DNA of 64,000 nt, taken from the NCBI RefSeq assembly GCF_050436995.1, contig NC_134763.1, positions 10,039,001 to 10,103,000 on the forward strand, read 5' to 3'. The notes beneath the pieces are model-generated. The model was not told the DNA's origin. It ran no database searches and was given only the letters and a program-made list of their open reading frames with translations. The position numbers and the translations under genes are program-made. This DNA comes from Anticarsia gemmatalis. Its lineage: Eukaryota > Arthropoda > Insecta > Lepidoptera > Erebidae. Positions 1-11,900 of the stretch are shown here, one piece after another (positions within the stretch are counted from its first letter, which is position 1; each line of letters begins with the position of its first letter).

Positions 1-69
1 TATGCTCATTACTATACTAAGCAAGTCTTAGTAAAATATCTAACTAACATAATAATATATGTATTACAG

Positions 70-2263
70 GCAACACAGCAAACTTAAACAAAGGCTTCGA
101 AGGCAGTCATTGGAGTCCTGGAGGGATAGCCCTCGCGTTGTACTCCGGTCTGTGGGCTTATGACGGCTGGAACAGTGTCACCGTCGTTACTGAGGAGATC
201 ATTAACCCTGGAACGTAAGTTCAGCAATTAATATTGTCAATATGTTGTTTTGTAGCAATCATCTGCATATAACGGCATCTAACTTCAACTATAGACAATT
301 TAATATCCTTCGTCAAATAATGGCAATATCTGCGGGCAATTCGAAAAAATAAAGAAATATATTATAATGTGTATTCCGGGATTCCAATTCGTAATCTCCA
401 CCTAAGCAATTTCACGATATACCCAAAGGATAAAAAGATAGTCACATGGTGATGGTGATTTAAGCTTCCCAAACTTGACAAATTAAACAAATTCAAATTG
501 CGTTGGTTCTCTATACCCTTGATGTCACGAGCAAGAGTAAAGGCGAAGGCCGCAGTCATTATTGCCTCGTCTTCACCACCACTTAATAACTAGGTCTCAA
601 TAGTTCTTGTTTCGTTACATAATAAAAACAGCACAACTTATACCATCTCCTTTTCATTGCAGGAACGTGCCTCTCAGCATATCAATAGCAGTTCCCCTCA
701 TCACAGCGCTCTACGTGTTCATGAACGTAGCCTACATGACGGTGCTGAGCTACGCCGAGATGACGTCAGTGCCCGCCGTAGCCGTAGCGTTCGGCACCAG
801 AGTGTTGGGACCCGCTAGCTTCTTGATACCGCTCGGCGTAGCGATTGCTACATTTGGATGTGCTATGAGTGTGCAGTTTGGTGTTACTAGGTAATTATAT
901 TTTATTTTTTGATCGCAGGAATACGAGTTGTTTCATATTTGGTGTGATTTTTTTGTAAACGGTCGTTCTCATATGTGTCTTCAACATACCTACTAACAGT
1001 AAATGATAATAGAAAGAGGATGTCAAATATGAGATGAATGGAAACATCCCCAAACTTTAGCCCTGGTGGACAGTTGGACACTATGCCTAATGCCTAGCCA
1101 TATTTATATGTCACTGAGTGGAGCACTTGTCCATCTTTAGTGCTTAATAATATCTATGAATATTAGTTGAAAATGATCTCTTATTTTATTTCAGAGTATG
1201 TTATACAGCCGCTCGTGGTGGACACATGTTGGAAGTCATGTCGTATGTAAATGTTAAGAGGATGACACCCGCGCCCGCTGTCGCATTCCAAGTAAGTAGC
1301 AATAACTGAAAATCTTTATAAAAAAGAATTATGTACTCAAATAAAGCCCCTTATGCACTTTTCAAATAAACATAGAATACCAGTGATTTTATTCAATCTT
1401 AAAGAGACAGTAACAAAGCTGCCATCAGTTCGAAAAAAATAACTGGAACTTCCCTACTTTTGCGTTAATACTAATAACGTGTATCTGTATTTCAGGCGCT
1501 GCTTACAACAATATTCATCGTAGTGGGCAACATCAAGACCCTCATAGAATTCGCTAGTTGGTTCCTATGGTTCTTCTACGGGCTAGCCATGGTGGCTTTA
1601 CTAGTGTTAAGAAAGACACAAGCAACCAAACCTAGGCCATACAGAGTACCTACAATAGTGCCCTGCTTCGTGTTGCTAGTGGGAATATTCCTGTCAGTGT
1701 TGCCAATAGTACACGATCCGTCAATAAAATATTTGATGGCGGTCGGCTTTATACTGATCGGATTTTGTGTTTACACCGTATTTGTATATTATAAGAAAAC
1801 TCCTACTACTATGTTAAGTGAGTATTATTTGTTGCACTTTATATTTTTTGTGCAAAATTCATTAGCCAGGGACTTCCCATTTATTCTGCGACCAGTTTCA
1901 GCCGGCAACCTTATTTAGATTAAAAGATTTCATGGGGTAGAAAGTACCCTATGATTTGATAGACTGGCAAACAGATAGTTGATAACTTAATTATCAACTA
2001 TCTGTGTGCCAGTCTTTATCAAAATCCGTTCCGTAGTTTTGTTGTATTGAGTAACAAACAAAACATCAACCTAGCATTTATAAAATGTATGTTGTTATAG
2101 GATAGTAAAAAAAGAATAACAGAGCATTATAAATATTTTCTACATTACTTCCAAAGTCAAGAATACAGTTTTTAAAATGGTTTTCATTTCTTTCTCAGGA
2201 CAATTCACATTCCTGACTCAAGTCCTGTTCGAGAGTGTACCGCCAAGCGATCGTCAAGACTGA
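70..2263 (+). CDS. SLC7A9: b(0,+)-type amino-acid transporter, 3' part (SLC7 family)
   Basis: C-terminal part of a 12-TM amino-acid/polyamine exchanger of the SLC7 light-chain family; the 5' exons lie left of the window. Five exons are seen: 70-214, 663-890, 1195-1291, 1496-1817 and 2199-2263 (stop TGA), all with GT-AG borders and phases that close (284 complete codons). Readable motifs include LALYSGLWAYDGWN and VTEEIINPG, the classic LAT/b(0,+) segments, then hydrophobic helices and RPYRVPTIVP followed by two more helices. The C-terminus ending VPPSDRQD resembles the b(0,+)AT tail (family knowledge), which favours SLC7A9 over y+L LATs. Such light chains usually exchange cationic/neutral amino acids at the plasma membrane with a heavy-chain partner. 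A polyadenylation signal AATAAA sits at about 2313. Subfamily assignment is inference; family assignment is firm. Confidence 0.82.
1957..2021. repeat. Near-perfect palindrome in last SLC7A9-like intron
   Basis: Arms starting TGATAGACTGGCA and ending TGCCAGTCTTTATCA fold around TTGATAACTTAATTATCAA. About 30 bp per arm with few mismatches. It lies between the coding exons ending at 1817 and starting at 2199. It is probably a small foldback/MITE remnant; transcribed, it would form a tight hairpin. Confidence 0.6.
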
Positions 2264-2979
2264 TTTTTTAATATATTTTTTTTATGTGTAAATATAGTAC
2301 AAGAATGAAAACAATAAAATATTTAAGTAAACAATCACTGTTCTTTTATTTCCTTATTTTATATGAAAGATACTTAAGTGCCGTTTTCACCACTAACGAA
2401 TAAACTATCTGTTAGTAATCGTTAGATAATAAAGTAAATGCTTATAGAAAGTCTGTCACCAAAAGACAACGATTAGTCAAAGGTTGTTAATTTCCTCGAA
2501 GTTTGTTGGTATCCTAAGTACACTTAATCAGAATGAAACTTCGGTTTCATCTCGCAAATCAAAGTGCAAAGACCCCTATTACCCCACACCATCTCGAATA
2601 TTACACAGAAGTTATAGGAAGGAGAGTGGAGTCGGCGAGCGTACATAAAGCCATTTATTATGAGCCTGCATAATGAGATGTGACAGAGCTCATTACAGAA
2701 TATTCACAATACAAATGGCTCGCAAATTGAACCCCGAAACGAGGCAACATCTAGTGGTTTTAGTCACTGTTATTTTGATAAAAAACATAGACAATCATCA
2801 ATATTCACTTCACTTACTAAAATAACGTCGGGCAACACTAGTCGCGCAAACGATTTTCGCCGGATTGCAGCCTTAGTGTATTATCTATGGTATCGGCAAA
2901 TTGGTCGCTAAAATCCAAATAGAGATAAAATAATAAAGTTTATTGTGAAAAATTAATGTGAAAAACGTGAATTATAATC
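2264..2979. other. Intergenic: SLC7A9-like 3' end and DDB1 upstream region
   Basis: Holds the transporter 3'UTR (AATAAA at 2313-2318), then about 650 bp of AT-rich sequence up to the DDB1 start codon. No ORF or recognisable element. Promoter elements of DDB1 must lie here, but I cannot point to a convincing TATA box or initiator. Confidence 0.5.
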
Positions 2980-5900
2980 ATGGCTCACCACTACGTGGTT
3001 ACCGCACAGAAACCAACAGCTGTTATAGCATGCGTTACAGGTAAAACGTCCATTTTCATTTTGTTATTATCGCGTTGAGGTTAACTATAATAGTATATAT
3101 CTCGCGCTATTTTGAGAAATTTATGGGCGTTCAATATGTTTTCCGTCGTCGAAAATGTCTGATATACTATCGTGTCCCAATTCATTTCACTCAGAAGAAA
3201 CATGAATGCATATTAGATCGAATAATCTAATCCGATTTACTGAAGCTGTACTCCATGCTTTATTATTATGTTGCAAAAACAAAATAATGTCATAACTTTG
3301 TAATATAATTATCGCGCAAATATTTTCCCAAAACAACGTTAAATATTAGACACAAATATTGGAAGCGCAGGACACGATCATTAGCCAATATAAATTTTTG
3401 AGCTCATAAATATCGTAATCTTTCTTTCGCGAAATTGCCCTAGTTTTCATCTTGATAGTAAATATCAAAACTACGCATTTCATAAGTTATTTTTTACCCC
3501 AAAACTATTAACAGAAAGTAATAAACCCGCATAGAATTTAATCTAGTGGACTAGTACAAATTTTAATAATTTAATTATTTAGGAAATGAAAAACGTCTTG
3601 GATTTCTAATATTACAGGGTTGGGTGGTTTTGGGGATGTATATTCTTATTCTCTTATCTATCATCCTATGAAGATGAGTATTTCTTGAAATTTAAAATCT
3701 GTTTGACACTACACTCAACATTCTGCATACACACATGAAAAATAAATAATAAGTTTCTATTTATTCCATAAGTACCTACCTCTTATCAAGCAAGGGTTAA
3801 CTTACAGAATACAAAGGGCCTCTTTCATTTATTACATTAAATTTTTAGCTTGAATCAACTCTTGTCTGTACCATACTAAAAAACAAAATAATTATAATTC
3901 TAAATTTAGAAATTATATTATAACTGCTGTGTCATTGACCCACATAGATAACTGAATAGCTTATGAATTATGAAAGACTTTGGTGTTGCGAGTTTCTGGT
4001 ATTCACACCTCCAAAATAATTTAATGCCTGAAATGTGTCAAGTAGGGTTATTACTACTTATGGATTAATTATCCAATAGAGAAAGTCATAAAAAAAATAT
4101 CTTCAGGGGGTAGTACGGCAAAACATGTAATATGCAGACTTTCAAAATATTTTAAACTTATTATAAAATAATTTTTTCCTTGCCATGTCCGCCTGTCTGT
4201 TTGCAATAAACTTAAAATTGATTGAACAAATTTCATACAGTTTATGTATAATACAAGGGTTCCTGAGGAAGGTCTATGTATAATTTATAAAGGTTGTAGG
4301 TAAAATGACTTCTTATAGCAGTGAAGCAGGAGTGGCCCACTAATACATTAAAATACAAGCAATTTTCAAAAGAGAAAACTGTGTATGCAAATATAGATGT
4401 AAATGATAGATTAAAGTACTATCTAGGGTTATCAGAATTGCACTATATTCAGTCATTCTAGCTGAAATGACGTAGATCTATTGAACCTATCTATTATGAT
4501 ACAAATAAGTAGGTTCTATCTCTATTGCATATCTAATACCCTGGGTATTTGTAAGTAGAAAGAATTGATGAGTGAAGGAGTGTTTGCATATTATTTTTTA
4601 AGCTCAAATGCTGTTTTATACATGTTACACACATTATACATGTTACATGTGTCACAATCTTGACTGTTTTATACATGTTAGTTATATACACAGTTATAGG
4701 TTTTTTCTTGTTAATTCATTACAGTACAGAGAACATTTGAACATGCTGAAGAAACAATACCTATGTATATGCTTACCTATCGGAAACATAAAATATATGT
4801 TGAACATCCATTTAACTATGTATTCAGTATCACACTTAGCTTCTGTTGAGTGTATGTCTCCCCTCTAGTACTCCACTTATTACAGTCCTGTCTCATCCAT
4901 TGCAGCCCTACACACTTCACGATGACGTCATACCACCGGTCTTTTCTTGCGAACTACGCCCATTTCATGGTTATCAGAATTTTAAAAATTACATTAAAAA
5001 AAGTTTTGAAATAATTGCCTTGTACACATATCTATAAATGTTCTGTAAACTTTAGCAGGTCAATTTCCACTGTTAAGATGTTAACCAACAGGTTCGATTA
5101 CAGATCTAAGCTTTTTTGGGTATTGTCTGGTCTTACTGATTAAAAATTGATTTCAAACTAAACTGCTGGAAATATTTTAGGAAACTTCACGTCCCCAACG
5201 GACTTGAACCTGCTGGTGGCGAAGGTGTCACGTCTAGAGATGTACCTCGTGACACCGGAGGGACTGCGCCCCATGAAGGAAGTAGGGCTCTACGGGCGCG
5301 TCGCTAAGATGAAGCTGTTCAGGCCACCTGTAAGTAACTCATTGGATTTTAACGTTGCAAAACGCGCGTTGACTGCACCTAGTGGAAAAGAACCTTATGT
5401 AATTGTTCGCTTATCCTTCGTAGCTATGACTCCACCGCTACGATGAGTCCATCGCACGAATGTGCTGTATATTTTTTGCTATAAAGATGTAAATTATATT
5501 TTTCAAATAGAGCTAGGTACTATTTATAATCAATGCGTTTTGTGATTGTAAAGAACAAGTTAGATGGTTTCATTGACGCACTGATGTCAGGCAAAGCGAG
5601 ATGTTTGTGATGTGTCCTGATTTTGATGATTCACATTTGTTTCATTTTGGTGTTTGCTAACTTATGTATTTTATACTTTAACCTATAATTTTCTACTGGA
5701 GTTTGAGAACATTACTGTCGTTTCGTTGTCGATTGTATCAAGGCAATTTAGGCAAGAGTGCCTTTATACCTAGGAGGCACAGCGGTATATATTCACGGAA
5801 ATTAAATCTCACAGAAACTCCTCTTTACAAATACTCATAATTTAGAAATAGTAGTCGATAAATTGGAGTTTTCTGAGTGCCGGGCGAATATTTTCACACG

Positions 5901-8900
5901 GTTGGTAATGAGACACTGCAAAGCACTGACGTGCGCGGGGAATTTTGCGTAATATGAGTCCAATAGTACGTTCGACCGGCGTCAGCATAGGAAGGGGAGC
6001 TTTACGCCCAAATGTATTTATTTATTTATTTAAACTTCATGTACAATAGTGGTACATAGGCAGCCGTAATGATTCAACCTACCATTCAACCATTGGCTTA
6101 AATAAACTACTATACTTACTATCATATCGAAAGTATCCCATCAGTATAATTTTCCTCCACAGTATGAAGACAAGGATCTAGTATTCATCCTTACAGCTCG
6201 ATACAACGCTATGATATTAGAATGGAGGACCGGACCCAATGGAGAGCTGGAAGTAGTGACCAGAGCCCACGGCAATGTCTCAGATAGAATCGGCAAGCCT
6301 TCAGAGAACGGCATCCTGGCAGTCATTGACCCACAGGCCAGAGTGATCGGTTTAAGACTATATGATGGTCTATTTAAGATTATACCACTCGATAAGGATT
6401 CTACAGAGCTTAAAGCTGCTAGTTTAAGGTTAGTACTATTAATCCATATTTAAGCATACAAAATGACTTGAAAGCCACACTGGTGCGATGCGTCTTTGCC
6501 GTTGATGGAGGGAGAGATGTATACATGTGACTGCGATCCTTAGAGAATATGTACGTGTTCGCTCATCCCACGTACGATCCGAGCGAGCACCTACTTGTCG
6601 CACCAACGGCCTTTATGTGCTAAAGATTATGTCATACCGAAAAACTGAAGACCCAGGCGAATTTACGAAAAATATGTTCCTACTTGCATTTTTCTTCCAA
6701 ATTCAAAATACGTTGTAAATACATACATAATCACATTTGTTTTAATTTTTTTTAGATTGGAAGAATTAAATGTTCATTATGTAGAGTTTTTGCATGGTTG
6801 TGCAAATCCTACCATTATTTTAATACATCAAGATCTCAATGGCAAACACATTAAGGTAAACATGACATTCCTTTTCTTGTAATTAATTTAACCATTAGAA
6901 AATTGTTTCAAAAATGTATTTGTTGTTTTAGACACACGAAATAAATTTAAGCAGTAAGGAATTCATAAAGATACCATGGAAACAAGACAATGTTGAGACT
7001 GATTCATCCATTTTGATTCCTGTACCTAGCCCACTTGGTAAGTACATAAGACACATAATTACATAAGTAATAATGTTATGATGCAACGAGTGTTAAACGC
7101 GATTGAAAATTAAAGTGCCTTGTTAACCCATTGTGTCCAACCGCTGGTCAAGGCAAAGCTCTCCTCCCATAAGAGGAAGAGGTTAGACCATGAGTCCACC
7201 AAGTTTGTCAAGTGCGGTTTGGGGACTTTGCATGCCCTCAATAAATGTATTAAACAATTTTTAGGTATGCAAGGTTTATGATACCTTATTTGTTTACCCG
7301 ACATTTCGATCGAATTTCATCGACCGTGGTCACAGGCTGAGTCTCCTTAGTGGCGTAATATGACACGAATACGAAACTTAAATCGATCAAAGTTAAAAAT
7401 ACATTTTCCGACATCACTCGTTTGTAATTTATCGATATATTTTTTTGTTCCCAGGTGGTGCAATCGTGATAGGTCAGGAGTCAATAGTGTACCATGACGG
7501 TCAGAGTTATGTGGCTGTCGCTCCACCGCAAATAAAGGTTAGTAAAGATTTGTCAATATCTTACATAATGGAAATTAGCAGTTCAATTTTAGTCCGGAAC
7601 CCAGCCAATCCAGATCCACCTGGTTAAAACCAAAATCCTTTAAAAATTTGAACCTCTTGAATCCAAAACACTGGATAACATAAATTATTGTGCCTTTGAT
7701 AAATCTTTGTAATTTCTTTGCTGCTTTTTCGAAATAAAACAATTGGCAATTTCGTTCGACATTTTCGCATAATGACAAAATTTTGGGATAGCATAAAGCC
7801 CATGTGACAGGCAAAAAATATACTTAAAAAAAGTGTTAAGTATAGATGTTAAAATGTTCATAATATTTCAGCTAACACCAATAATCTGCTACTGCCGCGT
7901 GGACACGCGCGGTCTGCGCTACTTGCTGGGCAACACGTCGGGCCGCCTGTTCATGTTGCTGCTCGAGCTGCAGGACAAGCCCGACGGCACGCAGGCGGTC
8001 AAAGACCTTAAGGTTGAGCTGTTAGGTACGTGTTACTGCAACTAATTTAATTTTAAACAGATTGTCAGATTGTTTAAGACATCTACCACGCTGAGAATTG
8101 CTCTTATGTCGCGGAGAGTTACAAACATACAAACAACGGACACAAAGTACACTGAATAAAGTACCCGACCTAAAATTACTATTTGTGGATCGCTAAAATA
8201 ATTGTCTCGTGTGGGAATCGAACCCGAACTGAACCACTGCGCCATGGTAGCTTTTTAAAATATCATAATTCTTCTTTGAAAAGATGTATGTAACCATGGC
8301 AAAGTCGATCAATAAAAAGACCTCGCTCTAGTTTTTCATGGCTTCACAACAAAGCCTTATTCCGCAATATACAATACAAAGTTTTTTATATGGAAAGTCA
8401 TGAACCATTTCCGATAAAAGCCTAACCAATAGTGGTAATGTAAAAAAATATATATTTACTCATCCTAAATATCAGGAACGGTACTCATTAGATTCTGTAT
8501 ATTTCAATACAGTGTTAGAACCTTATATCCTTAAAACAAACAATATCTTGGTTATAATAATAAAAAACGTTTGTTCCCAGGCGAGATCCCAATACCAGAA
8601 TGTATGACATACCTGGACAACGGGGTAGTGTTCATTGGTTCCCGTCTCGGGGATTCAGCTCTGATCCGCCTGTCAGCTGTACGGGAGGAGGCTGGGCAGT
8701 ACGTGCAACCCATGGAGAGCTTCACCAGCCTCGCACCTATTGTGGATATGTGTGTCGTGGACCTGGAGCGACAAGGACAGAACCAGCTTATTACCTGCTC
8801 CGGTGAGTATTTACATGATGCTATTATACGTATTGGGCAGAGGCGAAAAGACTATTAGAAAGAAGTTCTGTAAAACATGGGTACTATATTCTATACTTGG

Positions 8901-11900
8901 ACGAAGAAAGAATATGTTAGGCGAAGAGTTAATACCGTAATACGTTCGACGAAAAATTCAGTAAGGCAAGATTTTATATGTGCTTGGATCACATTTCATT
9001 GTAGCTGTACATTCAAAACGTTGCTTTTGTACACTTTCAAATATCATGCAGTATTAAAAAGTATCTAAAAAGGAATGTAATGTTAAAAAAGTGTCCAGTC
9101 TACCATTTCACACTCATATTCCAAGCCAAGCTATTTCGATATCGTATCGAACCGCAACGCATCTTATCAAATACGACCTCTATTTTCATTTTGCTTAGAG
9201 ACTTATTCTCGTTTTTCTTTTATTTACCACCAGGTGCATTCAAGATGGGTTCGCTTCGCATCATCCGCAACGGCATCGGCATACAAGAGCAGGCATCTAT
9301 CGACCTGCCCGGCATCAAAGGCATGTGGGCGCTAGTGCTTGATACCACACAGAACTACCATGACACTCTCGTGTTGTCTTTCGTTGGACAGACTAGGTAA
9401 GTTTTATTACTAGATCTTTGACATTGCAAATTATTAAACTGATACCTTAAGTAGTCGATTTTTATAATTCACTAGCTGACCCGCGCAACTTCGCTTGCGT
9501 CACATTAAAGAGAATGGATCAAAATTTTCCCCGTTTTTGTAACATTTTTTACTGGTACTCTGCTCCCATTGGTCGTAGCGTGATGATATAGCCTATAACC
9601 TTCCTCGATAAATGGGCTATCTAACACTGAATATATACAGGGTGTAACAGACAGCCTACCAAAAACGAAAAAAAATGACTTTAGACACGATTCTGGTGCT
9701 TATGGCGTTGAAAATTTTCATCGGTTGTTTCTTGATTTTTCCGATTTTTTATGCGTTTTTTTTAAATTTTTTTGGTATTATTTCGTTAATACTACACAAT
9801 GCAACATGAATATGAAAAAAAATCCGTCATATTACTGTTTTTCACAAAAAACAGCAATGGATAAAAACAACGTATAAATTCGCTATCAGCTGTTCGCGCG
9901 GCGCGGCCAACGACACCGCGCCGGCGGGCGGCGGCCGGCCGCGACGGTCGACGTCACGCCGCTTACCTACGCGCGCCACACAGACACGATTACGCACACA
10001 GCCGTCAGCCTCACACTCACTAGTATGCAGCGTTACTTAGTAACATTTGTTCTATGTTAAAAATGAAAATTACATAATTATCCCGCTCTCCGATAAAAGG
10101 TAAATTCATAAGATTTTAAATGTGTGATATCTTATTATTACACGTACAAATACATACAGAACGACAAAAAATCCTATTGATATTCTTTAATGCTACAAAA
10201 ATCTCTAATAAACAATTTAACATGTATTGTCGCTTTGTTCCATTTGTTCTTGCAAAATTCTATTCGATATTTACACGCTCATTCATACTTCATACAAGCG
10301 CGGTGCGACTCGAAAAGTAGATGGCCGTAGTGACGCGTGACGCCGCGACCGCGCGTGGATGTTACATAGATGGGATGCGACAAAATGGATGCAAAGTAAT
10401 TCTCCGGGGATTATGAATTATGATAAGTTAGTTTCTCTGATAAGAATATTAATGGATATTGATTGTTATCATTGTTATGTACCTACATTTTTTATGGTTT
10501 AATTAAATAAACGTTTCGTGTTTATTTTATTTACTTTAAGCTGATTTTATGTTATAAATATCAAAGTATTTTAAACTTACATCAATAATGTTTGTAATGT
10601 TATTCGGTATTTGAATAAAACTACAATGCAACCAGTAACAACTGTGACTAAGTAAAAATAGTAATGCCACATCAATATTTTATTGAATCTAATCTCTCGC
10701 TGGGATCCTAACTCGTCGCTCGTCACTAAATCGGCGGCGCGCGCACGGACGGCGCGGAGGGAGCGGGTGGCGCGGGCGAGGGGCGGCGCGAGTGAGCGGA
10801 GAGGCGCCCGCGCCGGCGGCTCTCTTTGATAGTTCGAGCAATTCGCTCGCGGAAGACGGAAGCTCTTCACCGGTGTCGTTCGTTATGTCCTATTCGTCGT
10901 GTCGTGTGTGAACTGTTGTTTATTATTACTTGTTATTGTTCCGGTTTTGAGTTGTTAGTGTTTTTATTGTTATTATTTTTGTTGTTATTGTTTTCGAAGT
11001 GCAGTTGTGTTCGTAAATAGGAAGAAATGTTGATGTGTTATGTATGGTGAAGCACGTGGAAGTGCACGCGTACTCTGCACCTGTACGTCCGGATCCAAAG
11101 GTACTCAAACTCTCGCCATACACCAGGTATTTGCGTGTTGATAGACATTGATAACAATTTGTTTTAGCACTTTCTTATTATTGGTTACATTTTGCTATTA
11201 TTGTTTGATTTCACGTAAGGCAAGTAGGTACCTACCTACTTACAATTTTACTATGAGCTATTGTAACATACGGGGCTACTTACGATACCATAAACGATAC
11301 ATAAGATTGTTTTCTAATGATAGCGTTGCATACTAGTGAGCGCATAGACGTGGTGGTACGCGTACGTAGGTACCTACGATGCGTCGCGACATGTCGTCGC
11401 TCAGCGCGCCGCCGCCGCGCCGCCAGAAATCTCGTAGGCATGCGCGGAGATACATCGCGTTGTTCACTATACATTGAACGCTCAAAAATGACTAACTCGG
11501 GAACCAATCATTTCCGAGAAATATCGTTGGAGTAAATTTCGCGCATACAATGTCACAAACTTACTAGTAAAGTTTTCGGTTAGCTGTCATTTACACCCTG
11601 TATAATAATTTTTCAAATCGGACCAGTAGTTCCTGAGATTAGCGCGTTCAAACAAACAAACAAACTCTTCAGCTTTATAATAATAGTATAGATTAGTATA
11701 GATTAACAAAAAATAAAATACATATTATTATGACATATACTTTGTAGGAAGCAAAGGATATTTCGAATTTGAATTTAAATCGGTTTTTAAGGTACTACAT
11801 CAATATGTACGGATATATTGTAAGAGTATACAACCTAATTTAGATTATAACTTCGAGCGCTTACAGCAGAGAATTATTGTGGTTATACGTGTACGGGACC

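Noticed and set aside
7575..7814. 79-codon minus-strand ORF in DDB1 intron 6
   Set aside because: It overlaps no conserved motif, lies across intron sequence and has no splice partners.
10577..10870. 97-codon minus-strand ORF in the TIR element
   Set aside because: Arg/Ala-rich product of the CpG-rich block; no transposase motif or start context.
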